In this document: one piece after another, positions 35,479 through 47,807 of the stretch
Layout: the number at the start of each line of letters is the position of its first letter
How positions within the stretch are numbered: position 1 is the stretch's first letter
Assembly: GCA_947652605.1 (NCBI GenBank)
Contig: OX393576.1
Location: 12,798,575 to 12,862,574 of the forward strand
Direction: 5' to 3'
From: Elmis aenea
Lineage: Eukaryota; Arthropoda; Insecta; Coleoptera; Elmidae
Length of the DNA stretch: 64,000 nt
The notes under the pieces: generated by a model
Database searches by the model: none
Told to the model about the DNA's origin: nothing
Seen by the model: only the letters and a program-made list of their open reading frames with translations
Position numbers and translations under genes: made by a program

Positions 35479-36498
35479 TATAAAAAAAAGTACTATAAAA
35501 TGTATCCCCTGAAAATGAAATTAACGTCTTTTGCATAAGACTTTTTAAACTATATGTACTTATTAAATTTGTCATATTAATAGGCAAAAAATGTAGTAAG
35601 TTTCATGTAAATGCACGAAAAACTATTTTAAGTTTTACAAACTCGACTTTGCTGATGAGATCTTGAATAATATCTTTAAATCAGTTTTCTAGTGGTCGTT
35701 AAAATATCGTTATCTTAAAAAACTAAAGTAAAAAAGTTAAATTACCGATCAATCGAGGTCCCTAATTGTGGTTTAAATATTCACAAGTTACAGTGCAAAA
35801 ATCTTTAACTTCATATTGAAAATGTTGTGTACGAAAGTGTTATACTTCCGTCGAATAAAATAATTACACTTTTTATATATAATGCTCATTAAACTGTGAC
35901 ATGAATTTAAAACCAAACTTCAAAGCAACTCAATTTTGAGGGACATAAATATTCAAGTACAAGGTTTTACCATATTTAGAAGAAGCGGAGGCATGACAAA
36001 CATTGCCAATACTAGGGAACGCGCAGATGGCATGCGAAATCAAACATCAGAGGAAGAGAATGGCAGATGGGTTAAGTCGCGCTGCAGCCTCTAGAGTGGG
36101 TTATCTGACGTACTTGATTTGATTTCCTCTAGAGACTTTGGTAATCGACACGAGTTCTTTCACTGAAGGCCTGAAATGTTTTTTCTCTTACTTTAACGAA
36201 TTTCTGGACTTCTATTGCACATTCATTCGCTTTACGAATGCTTTTTAAAAAATAAAAATATTCCGGTTGACGACAAAATTAGTCTCGTTTAATTTTTAGG
36301 TTGTCTTTGGGGATAGGATTTATATATTTTATAATATCATTTAAGTCTGTAGGAGCTAAATTAAGAGCAGATATGGACTAGCCTGAAAACGATAAATGTA
36401 AGTACAAAATCGATGGAAGTTATAAAAAAGCTCTTATAAAAAAATGTTGAAACTACGTCAGATATAACGATGAGTCCTTGGCGAATTGTAAAACATGA

Positions 36499-36640
36499 GA
36501 GGGAGTAACACAGGTACGCGTACTCAGCCCATTGTTATTTTCGATATTAATGAATGATTTAATAAAAACATGCAAAGAGCGCATCAAACATTATAGGTTC
36601 GGATACTGGGAAACTAATAGATATGGTAATACTAGGGAAG
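36499..36640 (+). pseudogene. short non-LTR reverse transcriptase scrap
   Basis: One frame reads EGVTQVRVLSPLLFSILMND followed by LIKTCKERIKHYRFGYW. This matches the reverse transcriptase block usually written GVRQGCVLSPLLFNLYMNDL. Only this block is preserved; the upstream 100 bases may be eroded reverse transcriptase sequence. It ends just before the GGGAGGA microsatellite at 36682. Confidence 0.6.
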
Positions 36641-36681
36641 AAGATTTAATGCACAATATGAAAATTATACACTGAACTAGT

Positions 36682-36799
36682 GGGAGGAGGGAGGAGGGAG
36701 GAGGGAGGAGGGAGGAGGGAGGAGGGAGGAGGGAGGAGGGAGGAGGGAGGAGGGAGGAGGGAGGAGGGAGGAGGGAGGAGGGAGGAGGGAGGAGGGAGG
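36682..36799 (+). repeat. (GGGAGGA)n microsatellite, about 16 units
   Basis: A nearly perfect heptamer array, purine-only on this strand, in AT-rich DNA. It decays on the right into GGAGGAAGGAGGAAGTAGGA. The open frame through it (36680-36865, EEGGGRR repeats) is a by-product. The G-run spacing could support quadruplex or triplex structure. Array length is likely to vary between individuals and assemblies. Confidence 0.95.
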
Positions 36800-37458
36800 T
36801 GGAGGAAGGAGGAAGTAGGAAGTAGGAAAGAGGAAGAAGAAGCTATACTGGGTGCCTGGGATTAGGATAAGGCTCTCGGTAATTATAAGGAATAGGGAAG
36901 TGGGTTAAATTAAATAGAATATTTTTATCTTCCAAGTCAGTTATTTGAGCATACCCTGTACATTGTGCTGTATTCTAAATCCGTTATTATTAAGACATTT
37001 TGTTAAAAAGATGTTGAAAATTGAATGTAAATTGTTTTATTATCATTTATTTCTTTACAACGAAGAATAACTTCGATGTTACATTTGGTAGCCATATTGG
37101 ACTTTGGCATTAATAAATTTATTTTCTATTACCTTTCCCAGGTTCAAGAGAAAGTCCAATTTACAAGGTTTTAAGCCATTGACAGCTGCGACACAAAATA
37201 AACAATGAAAGTGCTTCAAAAGCAAGTGTCACAAATAGGTTTTCCATTGTTTTTGTTTGTCTCGTAGCGGTGAATTATAAAAACAGCGAATCTTGTACTT
37301 CACATGAAGTAATTTTTGTGTAGTGTTTTTCATCGTTGAAAAAGTTGTAACAAATAAGTCGGAATCAATTGTAGCTTTTATTTAAAACTTGTGCTTGTTG
37401 TGAAAAAACAAATGACAATAGAATATGTTAAAGTTAAAATACATTACAAATTACAATG

Positions 37459-37725
37459 TACAGGTTGTGTCAAAAATTGGCTCTAAAATAAAAAAACAAG
37501 ATTATTATTTTATCATTCGGATGAAGTCCCAATTTTGATTGTAGATTCTTATTGTACCGAAAAATACGCGAATTTTCTTTAATTAACCAACTTTGTTGAA
37601 CTTATAGTAACAAGGATCATAATTCTAACTATTATTTTTGTTGATAACATTTTTTGAATTAATTAAAATGTTTTCGTTAAACCTGAAATGATTTGTTTGA
37701 TTTTTAAATAGCACCCTGTTGATAC
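37459..37725. repeat. CAGGGTG-superfamily repeat
   Basis: Starts TACAGGTTGTGTCAAAAATTG and reaches AAATAGCACCCTGTTGAT. The end motifs are the degenerate form of the superfamily termini; arms are not obviously paired. It lies 50 bases before a Helitron-like element. Confidence 0.4.
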
Positions 37726-37775
37726 AGTTGCTAATTTAAAATCTTTATCAAATTATGTCTCACAATTAGGCTTAA

Positions 37776-38020
37776 TCATACATATAAAAGTCCAGGCTGA
37801 CTCTGTGACTCTGTAACGCATGAATATAGCTACAAAATATCTGTAACGCAGTAAACTACTACGGGTTCATTTGACCGACTGAGTTGTGTCTAATGAACCG
37901 TAAATTTTTACTCATCGGTAACATAACAGTGTCTAACTTGCAGCTCACGGTATTATAAAAAGTAATAGTTTAAATTTAAGATATACAATACACCCGTCCT
38001 AGGACGGGCTAACGTGCTAG
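37776..38020 (+). mobile_element. Helitron-like non-autonomous element
   Basis: The 3' end has the perfect 16-base palindrome CCCGTCCTAGGACGGG (37993-38008), then eight bases and CTAG (38017-38020) followed by T. A TC start lies at 37776 after A, followed by ATACATATAAAAGTCC and a CTCTGTGACTCTGTAACGC tract, like insect Helitron 5' ends. This fits insertion between A and T without a target duplication. No Rep/helicase is encoded. The 5' boundary is less certain than the 3' end. Confidence 0.65.
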
Positions 38021-38245
38021 TTATAAATAAATAGAAATTTAATTGATTTATTTTAGGTCTCTATCGCAAAGTATATTTAAAAAAAAAAGTCTTTGGGTAA
38101 CCCTGTGAAGTGTAAACTCTTCTTCTCATTATATACCTTGATACTTACTGTTTTTGGAATTCGTATAGTGATAGTGGCCTGAATAAAAGAGACACACTGT
38201 ATATGGGCTACAAATATAAAGTTTGAAGTCGTTTAGAATTTATAT

Positions 38246-38518
38246 TTGATTATTTTTGCTAAAACAGGCACTAAAAATATGATTATAGTTTTTACCCGCG
38301 CAATAAAGTTCTGCAAGAAAATAACACTCCCTCGGGATAAAACCGAGTTTGCGGATTCTTTCGTAAAAGATTGTGTGATAAAATTGTATTGTACAGAAGA
38401 TCACGTCTTTGTTGTACAAGATATAAAATTAAACTTCGTAGATTACGTACAACTATTTGTTGAAAAGTTAAAACTAAACAAAAATAGGAATAATAAACGT
38501 ATGGTTGTCTTAATTTAA
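38246..38518 (+). CDS. unrecognised coding-like frame of up to 90 codons
   Basis: The frame has a balanced composition (for example RAIKFCKKITLPRDKTEFAD and SFVKDCVIKLYCTEDHVFVV) that looks more protein-like than other chance frames here. The first possible starts are non-ATG; an internal ATG (about 38279) would give a shorter product. It begins 40 bases after a GACACACTGTATA repeat terminus. I recognise no domain. It could be a scrap of an old element or chance. Confidence 0.2.
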   Translation: MIIFAKTGTKNMIIVFTRAIKFCKKITLPRDKTEFADSFVKDCVIKLYCTEDHVFVVQDIKLNFVDYVQLFVEKLKLNKNRNNKRMVVLI

Positions 38519-38933
38519 TTTATTCTTTTTCGATTTTTATTCTCTACATATTCTGGTGTAGCAAACTTTTATTTTTAAACCAAAATCTGCCAATAATGAT
38601 TAAAGAGTCTGCTAATATTAAAAGATATATAGATGACATCGAAAACTGATAAATCATTCTATATGTGCGTTGTTGACAACCGAGTTTCATCAAATTGAAA
38701 AAATATGCTGCGAACCATAAATTTCTGGTACACCTTTTTTTGTTAGAAAATAGAATATGTAAACTGAATCTGTGAAATCCTATTGATGGAAAAATAGCTG
38801 AATAACACTAAGAGCTTTGAGAAATGTTACAAAACAAATACGAGATAATTGAATGTAAAAATTATATCTAGTGATTGATATATCATTCCAGATTCTAAAC
38901 ATTTTTTTTTAGAATTCTTTTAAGTATAGTAAT

Positions 38934-38970
38934 CAGTGGCGTACGCAAGGGGAGGTGAGGGGGATATATA
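38934..38970. mobile_element. hAT-like left end (CAGTGGCGTACGCAAGG)
   Basis: CAGTGGCGTACGCAAGGGGAGG resembles the ends of the small elements at 52601 and 52683. The partner end was not found. Confidence 0.35.
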
Positions 38971-39387
38971 CCAACCGAAAATTTGAAAAGTACTAAAATT
39001 ATTTTTATTTATTTTTATATATTATTTTTAAGTAAAATATTTGTTTTTGCCATTCGACATCAAACGAAAAAGTTACGGGCCAAAAACAAAAATCCACTTT
39101 TTTACTATTTCCCCTATATCTCAAAAACTAAAAGAGCTAGATAAGTTCTATTTGCATCGAATTATTAAGCACCTGAATATACAACTTTGCCTTAATTTAA
39201 CCGACGTCGTAACTCTTACCGTTTACGAGATCCCCATAGTGGCCCTCGAAAAACGAGAACCTGTATAATAAGCGAAAATAATAAAAAAAAGAATTGAATA
39301 CCATTTTCCAAAAAAAACTTGTAATTTACAAAAATATGTTTATAGTTTTTTTTTTTAAATTAAAATAACGAAGTTATGGGATGCGAC

Positions 39388-40587
39388 CAGGGTTGAGCAG
39401 ATTTAAATCAATTGATTTAAATCACGATTTAAATCATGATTTAAATCAAGTGATTTAAAAAAAAATTATCAATTTAAATCACAGATTATACGAGTACAAT
39501 ATAATATTAATTTATAATAAAACAAAATTGTATTACTATTAGTAATTAAATACACGAAATGGTGAATAAACCATATCAATTTGCTCTTGTAAAGTAATAT
39601 TCATTGTGGAAAGGCAATAATTCAAAATATAAATGACAAGTTTTTGACGTTAGCGTAGTGAACAGTCAGTTTTTTTAATTTCCACGGCACAATAACGATT
39701 TGAAAAAAAAATGTCGAATATCTCGAAAAGTATGACTTTTGGGTATAGGTCATACTTAACAAAATATGAAGCTCTTTTAAAGACGAATTCGATGACATAA
39801 AAAAAATACAGGGGTTTGCATTTTAAAAAATCGAGTTACGAGCTTTTGAAAATCAAGTTGCCACCTATTTATAAACACCCCTGTAACTATGTGTGATTCA
39901 AATTTTTTCATATCGAGCGAACAGAGAATTTTTTTCTGCATTTCTATACCAAATTACAACTCTGTATTACAAAATAACTTTAGGAGAATTTTTTAAATAA
40001 AGACTTAAAACCTTGAATAATTTAGAAAATATTTTTTTTTACAACGCCGTATAAAAACCTGTAGTATTTTATATTGATGCAAAGCTAAAATTAAGGCGGT
40101 CAAAAATATTAAATAAAAAATTGGGTGTTGTATTTGAAATATAAAAGTTGATATTAGTTCCAGAAAGGTGACTTACCCTGTATATTTGAAAATATTTTTA
40201 TTGTGTTGTTTAGAAAAAACTGTATAAAATAGTATTTGAATCAACTTCATATCTCAAGCCGTTTAGCCACAATCGACCGATCTCGCACTAATGACTCACC
40301 CTGTATATAATTAATTAAACATGACCATTTAGCCCTGATTTTTTCAAAATTCTTAATCATTATATTTACTTTTTCATTTTGACAAAAATTCACCAATTAA
40401 TTAAATATATTGATTATTAAATATATTAGCACAAAACAGAAATAGCATGTGAATATGTCACTAAATTCGATAATATGGTACATTTGATTTAAATTTAAAA
40501 AATTTGATTTAAATCAAAAAAATCTGATTTAAATCAAATAAATCGATTTTTCTGATTTTTAAAAAAAAATGATTTTTATCCACCCTG
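39388..40587. mobile_element. 1.2-kb non-autonomous hAT element, ATTTAAAT family
   Basis: Starts CAGGGTTGAGCAGATTTAAA and ends TTTTTATCCACCCTG, with an exact 8-bp duplication GATGCGAC at 39380-39387 and 40588-40595. Five ATTTAAAT octamers lie within the first 95 bases and three within the last 100, all usually framed as GATTTAAATC. These are probable transposase-binding sites. The target was a repeat: removing the element rejoins GGGATGCGAC to AGTCAAACAGAATCAC, as at 56767-56790. Two CACCCTGTATA motifs inside (about 40176 and 40295) suggest CAGGGTG repeats within it. It has no transposase. Confidence 0.92.
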
Positions 40588-40595
40588 GATGCGAC

Positions 40596-43500
40596 AGTCA
40601 AACAGAATCACGCGGTAGAATATTTCACTAAACATTGGACCGCTTTGGTGTATTCTGTAATTTTTCAGTTCTGCTAAGAATTATTCAACTTTCATTTCGC
40701 ATTTAGCGACCCAATATTTTAAGCCTAATCAATAACGAAATAATTTTGTTCTCGATTAAGTTGAAATAACAAGTCGTTTGAAAAAAAAATTGTGTTTTAC
40801 ACACCTCAATACTTGTTTTTTCAATTTCAAACATGATTTTTATCCGAATTTCTGTTAAAAGCGTTTCGACCGGATTTTTTCTGACCTACACTTTGTATTA
40901 CACAAGAAAAACTATCTCCAATTTCCGAGTTGAAATAAAAATCGACAAAACAGACGGAATTTCATTTATTATGAATCTGCTCTTGAAAGGAAAACCGAAC
41001 ATTTTAAAACTGATTTTATTCGACATCGTTTTTGTGGCAATCGTAACACTAGCCTTAACTAGAAAGCTCGAATTCGATTAAATGAAAAAAGCATCGTATC
41101 TTCACGAAGTCTACAAATCTATAGATAAAAAGAAATGAGCAAATAAAAGAAAATAAGTTATTACAGCTGCGATCTTTTGAAATTGCAAAATTAAGTGGCT
41201 TTTAGCATGGAGAATTTTCCAATTGTACACAACTGAATATTTTCAATTAAAAATCCTAACAAATATTTTTGTGAGCATAAAATAAGAAACGTCGGTTCTT
41301 GAAAATTGCTCGATTATAAAATTAAATGTTGACCAACGAATAATTACATTATAGCCCACATAATATAACAACAGGCGCAAAAACTTGCCTTAAGTTGAGA
41401 GGAAAGCAAAATAGTAATGATTAGATTTTTTTGCTCGTGGTAGCGAATGAGCACCTTCAAGAAGTGCAATGGAACAAAGGACACAGTAAAGAGAATTTAA
41501 TCCGTGTTTATTTAATTAACAAAAACCACTGTAAATTACTCATCGTGATTTTAGAAATTCGTAATTAATTAAATGCTATGATACCTCGACGTTCTTTTTT
41601 TTTTTTTGGTTCACAGCGACAACAATTTGCATGTGTTTGTGATTAAAACTTTGCAGCTTCTTTTTCCAAGAGATTTTATTTCAAAAAAATATCTCCTTTG
41701 TACTGCAATGCTTCCTTTGAGGATTTCATTTCTCACAAAGGTGTTAAGACGTTGCAAATATTTCAAGGATAATATTTATTTCTAGTTGTTTTTCTTGTCG
41801 CTCAGGTTTGTTTATTGGAGAACGTTACTTTGAAATAAGCGAAGTCATTACCGGCTGTTATATTAAAAAGCTGCTTGCTTTTATGACAGGGTTATTTTTA
41901 GGAAATACTTGTAAATCAACAATTAGGGGCATGCTACTTAACAAATTATTTTGCTCATACAAGGATCAAGCTTATATTTCAGTAAATAAAAGAATTGCCT
42001 GTTTTTCCTTGTCAACAAAACTTGTTTTAAGAAAACAAATTTGTTTATCAAGAAAATACCTCAATGGATTGGAGGGACACCCCAACGACCTAACCAGCCA
42101 ACTAAAAGTTCCTTACGCAGCTGAAAAGCGTCTGAAAAAACGTTGGCCAGCGGACGCGCTTAACAATTAGCATTAGTTTTAGTTACCTATAATTAATTAA
42201 TTAATAATTAGTTTCGGAGATTTTGTTACTGGACAAAGTACTCCTTTATATGTAGTAACCATTCAAAAAATTTACTTATTGCTTTAGCTTTTAGCAGATT
42301 GTAAATTTCTATATGAGTTTTAAAAAAATATATTATGTCGTAGAAAATTTTCTACACTAGGATGTCATGTGACTCATAATACACTATATTTTCCATCTTT
42401 TGAATCCGTTTAAACCGGAATTTAATTAAATTTATTTAAATGGAGCTTGTTGCATAATCAAAATTTTAATCAAATCCTCGTTACAACGATGTATGGAGGC
42501 AAACCTTAAAGTAAGAAGAAAGTAAAAAAAAAATTATATCAAAGTAATGAAATGTTTGAAAGTAGGCATATCCAGCTACAAATCTTCAAGAAAGGCGGGT
42601 TACAGCTTGTTTACAAGTTGCCTAAAGGTAGCGTTAAAATAAATTTGAAATAGAAACAATTTAAAGTATTTAATAAAATAAATTGCGTATGAAAAATGAA
42701 ATATTACGTTAAAGATGTACAAATTTTTTAAAAGAAAATTAAAAAGTTGTCAATCGTTATTTGAAAAGTACATAGGTATATCATTTGTTTTTTGTTAATG
42801 TATGCTGGCCTTAAGCAAACAAAATTTGAGTGGTTGTAATTTTCATAGAAGAACAAATTACTTTTATGGTGCCATTTCCATATTTTTGAAAGTCCCCGTT
42901 TTCAAGATATATTGTAAGTGTCTGAGTCAATTTTTGTATTCAACTAATGTGACAGCTAGTCAGCATCTTTTCAGTTGTCGCCAGTTTTAAATTTTAAAAT
43001 GGGAAATAACTATTTTTCCTTTGCTTCCCAATTTCGTTGCAAATGACTTTATGTGTTTTATGTAATCGGTCCCAAATACAGCGACTGACCGTACTGTACA
43101 TAGGCCGCACTGTTGGGGAAGAGTACTTACTATTCTTTTATTTGTTGTTTTTAATTTGGCTTGTGATCGTCTTTATACTGTGGTTGGACCCTTAAACGTT
43201 GTTTTACGTAAAACACAGGTCTAGCGCAATTATTACACAGTGAGAGAGAAAAATTAAACACAATCGTTTTAACAAGTGAGTCCTTTATTTTTCGACCGGC
43301 TATATATTTCTTGCTGGTTGGTTCTTAACTATCCAAGCCCGACTGTCCCAAGATTTTGGGTTCTTGTTGGCACCCTATTTATTATAGTTGAGCCCTTGTA
43401 ATTTTTTCTCTTAACACATATTGTGTGTTCTACTTTTGTTGTACAAGTTTTCAACAAATCGTTTGTTTATTGACGAAATTTAAATACTGACGTTGTAGGA

Positions 43501-45016
43501 CCCAAGTTCCACCGTAATTTTTTAACGTTAATGTGTTTTATTGAAGCTGAAATTCTCATAAATTGACCGTTTTGAAGTGTTATATGTTTAAGTAAATAAT
43601 GCGTCAGTATTTGTTCCATATTATTTATTTACAAAGTCATTGCAATAAAACTGAAGTAAAATAAAAAATAAGTGATGCGACGCCTGCGTCATAATACAGA
43701 CATGGGGAATTCTTGGGTTCGAGTAATTCAACCCATCACCACTGACATTTAGGAATTTTAAGTCCAATATTTTAAGGTTAACAAAGTTGAGAACAATTCA
43801 GATATTCAATTGTGGCTAGTACTAGTACATAATGATTACCTTTACATGTCAAATAAAAACATTTTAGGCTCACAACTTTTTTGTTGAGTTATAATACCTT
43901 AAGTAAACGGACATCACAGGAATAATATTTGCAAAACATATTATATTTATCGAGAAATAAAGTAAAACGAATGTTTAGGAACACAGCGTGTATGATACAA
44001 GAACATGCGTACATGTATGCTTAGCTTTTAAGTGCTGCATAAATGTAAACTATAATAATAAAGGGAATTGAATAATAAGCACGTATGCAAACGCTCTGAG
44101 TGGAATTAATTTCATTGGAAAGAAATAATGGAGGAGCTTTGCCGTCGCTGCTCCCGTGAAAGAATGGATTAACATATTCCATTTAATCTCTACTGGGAAT
44201 ACCAGGAATGCTCAGTAACTGACAACGAGTTTTATATAAATTACAGAAAAGTTTGGATGCTCAGATTACCAACCGAACGACGAATTTCTTTACAATTTAT
44301 CTGCCTACTTTGAAGCTTTGGTGTGTTCTGAGCTTAAAAAATGTAACCAGATTTAAAGTGACTGCAAATGTAGGTACAATATTTTATTCAGTAAAACTCA
44401 TAAATAAGTTTGTGGAATAAAATTAGCGAAAAGTGTTTTTCAGTGTACCACATACCAAAGTAATATTTTCTAAATTTTCGATTAGATCGGCAAAATTAGA
44501 TTGGCGTTATCGGTTCCTCCTAACATTTAGGACGAATATACGAAATATGATTTCAAAAAAATCTTAGGAAAATAAGGTTGAAGTATATACCTGACATAAA
44601 CAGTTTAATAGTTAGGTACATCAATATTTTTAGTGATTAAGTATCAACGTCTAAAAATGAGAATTAGTGCAACATTTTTTTGGATTTAAAAGTTGATCAT
44701 AATAAACTATACTTTATGTAGCTTTAGACACCACTAATAACTCTCATTTTAGGCTTTATAGCCCACATAACGTTTACAGATTTTGTTATTTTTCTCGGAA
44801 AATCATTATCAAAAGTATTAAAATATTTGCATGACAGTAAAGATTAGAAGCATAATTTTTTGATTTTGAATATGAACCGTACTAGTTCTATCAGAAATAA
44901 ATACTCCATTTAATATGCATCAACTATCAAACAATTTTATATCAATTGGGCAGCTTTTGGCTAATATATTAAGTTTTGTTAGGGTTATTTTTAAAAATTG
45001 ATGAGATATATGTACC
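40596..45016. other. long quiet AT-rich interval
   Basis: No gene or mobile element is firmly seen. Open frames at 40833-41081 (82 codons, with a hydrophobic stretch LILFDIVFVAIVTLAL) and 41808-42170 (120 codons) have no recognised domain. A region about 43098-43390 has weak LTR-like features that I did not accept. This is the longest interval in the window without a confident repeat, so it may be intronic or intergenic host DNA. Confidence 0.3.
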
Positions 45017-45122
45017 TACAGCGTCTTTCAAAAAGTCTGCAACAAATGGAACAGTTTTTTATTATTGATTTCTCAGTAAATTTTATTCTTGATAAAAGTT
45101 GGTGCACGGTCTAAAACTAATT
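45017..45122 (+). repeat. dispersed repeat shared with 14746-14845
   Basis: Starts TACAGCGTCTTTCAAAAAGT and matches 14746-14845 (TTTTTTATTATTGATTTCTC, TTTATTCTTGATAAA, CGGTCTAAAA). It abuts the end of the reverse transcriptase relic at 45123 and may have truncated it. Confidence 0.65.
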
Positions 45123-46060
45123 TTAAGATAAAAAAATGTTTAATGAAAAAGTAATTTGACACGAGATTTTAGCGGTTTTTGAAATATTCGCGAGATTAAG
45201 TTTTATTTTCCACTTATTGGTCCAATAGCTGATATTGTTTGCGGCTTCTTGTAATTTACTAACAGCTTCCACTTCGCTACTTCCCACCGCTAATATTGCG
45301 GTGTCATCAGCGTAGGTTGCTACTGTTGTTTCTGTGGTTTGAGGGATGTCATAGGAGATACAATACAGAGCCAAGCACGCTACCCTGCGGTACTCCAGCG
45401 TTTGTGATTTATTTCTGAATGCTGCTCTTTCTGTCGAACCTAAAACATTCTCTTGAAGATATATGATTCAAGGAGTTTATAGTGTCTGGGCAAAATTTTT
45501 TGCAGCTTCTGGAGTAGCCCATGGTGCCAGACATTATCAAAGGCCTGGGCCACATCCAGAAATACGGAATACTTTCTCTTCTTCAAGTGTATTTTCTATT
45601 ATAGTTGTTACTTTATTAACCTGTTCTATAGTCGAGTGCTTTTCCCGGAATCCAAATTGGTGGTCCGGAAGTAGTTTTCTTTGTTCTATTGTCGGCTTTA
45701 ATCGTTTAATGTATAACTTTTCAAAAAGTTTGGATACAACTGGATGTAGCGATATTGGTCTATATGAGCTTACCTCATTCAGAGGCTTTCCTACTTTTGG
45801 TATCATCATTACCTCGGCCATTGTTCATGTTCTCGGTACATATTATTTGAGTCTAAAGGACGCATTTATCAAGTTCGTTAACCATACCTTCTCTAGGCAG
45901 TTTTTTTAAGATTAATCCTGTTATTAAATCGAAGCCAGGAGCTTTGTTCACGTTAATATTTTCTTTTATTTCTTTCATGACTTTTTTTGGGCCCACCAGT
46001 TTCTACATTATTCCTTTCAATTTCTGTTTCCTCCACGTCCTGCAGGCTGTTAGGTTATTA
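45123..46060 (-). pseudogene. Jockey-like non-LTR retrotransposon reverse transcriptase relic
   Basis: Read on the minus strand: KAPGFDLITGLILKKLPRE (about 45950-45890), then MAEVMMIPKVGKPLNEVSSY, RPISLHPVVSKLFEKLYIKR and LLPDHQFGFREKHSTIEQV (45821-45580), a frameshift into FLDVAQAFDNVWHHGLLQKL (about 45565-45500; the first catalytic Asp), a decayed LESYI block, and ATYADDTAILAVGSSEVEAV (about 45320-45260; the YADD active site), followed by ISYWTNKWKIKLN. This is the normal order of the reverse transcriptase fingers and palm in Jockey-clade elements. At least three frame changes and a TGA in the VPQGSVLG region make it inactive. The 3' part is cut by the repeat at 45017-45122, and the endonuclease is missing. 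Confidence 0.88.
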
Positions 46061-47632
46061 TCCTAAATAATCAGCAAAAGTTTCTGTTTTTTGCTTGTTG
46101 TTTTTGTCCCATGTTCCATGTTCATTTTGTATTGGTTGATTTTGTTTTAAAATAAATTAATTTTGTTTAAAAGTTGTATTTAAAAAAAGTTTATGTAATA
46201 TAATAATACAACATAGATCTTATTAAATCGACCCTTGGCCGACCACTAATATCATCGACCCCTACTGGTTCATCCTTTTAATTTTTCATCCTCTCCGTTG
46301 GGAACACCTGGTCTAGATATTTGGGCTAGTATGGGAATCACAGCCTAAAGAAAACAGCCCTAAAAATCAATTTCAAACAGTTGCTAAAAGTGATGCTGAT
46401 ATAACTTGATTAAACAAAAATCTAATTGAGTACAGGCATTCGGTATATGACATTGCAGGATTTTTTAATTTTTCAGAACTGGATTTAGGGTTCTCTTTAT
46501 TGAGTTACAAACTGCAAGTGTTATTTCCCAGCTTTTCCGGAAGTGGGAATTAATTTTCATCGTGTTAGTCAGGGCGGTTGTGTATTAATACAGTTGAAAA
46601 CTTTAGAATCCAAGTTTTTGGTTGTACATTAATAATTTTTACCAGTGCAGGAAGTTCAGACAACGGAGTTTACAGTTTAAACAATGCGGTTGCTTTTTTA
46701 AAATACTTTATTATTGTATATAATGAAGGTACAAATCTCTACCCTAAGAAATAATAAACATTTTCTTTGCTAGATGTACCAACTTGGATCCAAAAAAAAG
46801 TAGAAAAGTCGAACTTAATAAAGAATAATGAATATGATATTAATTTTTAGCATGCATCTAATTGTGTTTTACCGTTTACTATTATAAAACATGCAGTTGG
46901 CCAACCGCCTTGTAAAAAACCTAGAAGTATTTTAGCCTTACTTTGGATTAAGTGTAGTAATCTAAATAAACATCTATAAATTTTACGAATTTATTCTGTT
47001 TTTTGTAGCTTTAACAAACTACGCGGCAATTCATTTTGGAATTTAGTGGATTGCCTTCCTCTAAAAAACACGTATAAACAAATCGCAACATGATGAATCG
47101 AACAAAAGTGCGTCGAGCTAACACTAAAATTAGTCGGTATGAATTTGCAATAGACCGCAAGTTATTTATGTTTGTGCCGGAATTGTTCTTTAATTAACAA
47201 AGTGAACACGGAGGCCATTAATTCAATTTAAATCATTGAATTACCAACTTTGTGGTGGGGTTTTGTTTTCAAATATCGTTCTACGAGTTAAGTTTATAGA
47301 TTATGTGTATCTACTCGTTGCTATTCGCAAGGTTAGAGATGTATTCAGTTGGCCAAAATATGTTTATCGGTTTTGTAGGTTTTAGTTAAACCCAAATATT
47401 ATGTTCCCAAAAAATATTAATCAAACATGTGATCATTATCTACGACATGTCTTCATAGGTGTCCATATGTGTCCATAGATCTGTGGGATGTGATTAAAAA
47501 AGTACCACGATCGAATTTCTCGCTGGCTAGTCTTCAGTAACTAACTGGACAGAATAGTAATCAGATGAAGCGAGAACCGGCGAACAAGACGTGTGTTGCA
47601 GAACTTCTCAAACAAGTCGCCGCATTCGAAGT
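46061..47632. other. AT-rich DNA, nothing recognised
   Basis: A slightly GC-richer patch at about 46235-46300 has no identifiable content. No coding signal or repeat end was recognised. Confidence 0.3.
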
Positions 47633-47640
47633 ATTTGTAG

Positions 47641-47807
47641 CAGGGCCGGATTAACCAATAAACAAAAAAGACAAATGTCTCGAGCCCGTAATTCAGAGGG
47701 GAAGAAAGTTATTAATATGAAAATTTCAAAATTCACAAACACCCTCTATAAATTGAGCCCAAAGGCTAAATTTTGTCTAGGGCCCGCTAAATCTGAATCC
47801 GGCACTG
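47641..47807. mobile_element. 167-bp hAT MITE with exact target duplication
   Basis: Starts CAGGGCCGGATTAACC and ends CTGAATCCGGCACTG, flanked by ATTTGTAG on both sides (47633-47640 and 47808-47815), a perfect 8-bp duplication. It is short, has no coding capacity and no subterminal octamer array. A 74-codon frame that spans it (47591-47815) is incidental. Confidence 0.9.

Noticed and set aside
41808..42170. 120-codon plus-strand gene
   Set aside because: No recognised domain, lysine and leucine rich, no promoter or splice support; expected by chance in a window of this size.
43098..43390. Solo LTR of a Gypsy-like element (TGTTGGGG start, TATATAGCC and AATAAAGGA on the minus strand)
   Set aside because: No matching end, no target duplication and no primer-binding site or second LTR could be identified.
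46235..46320. GC-richer patch as a gene fragment or element end
   Set aside because: No terminal repeats, duplication or coding frame could be defined.
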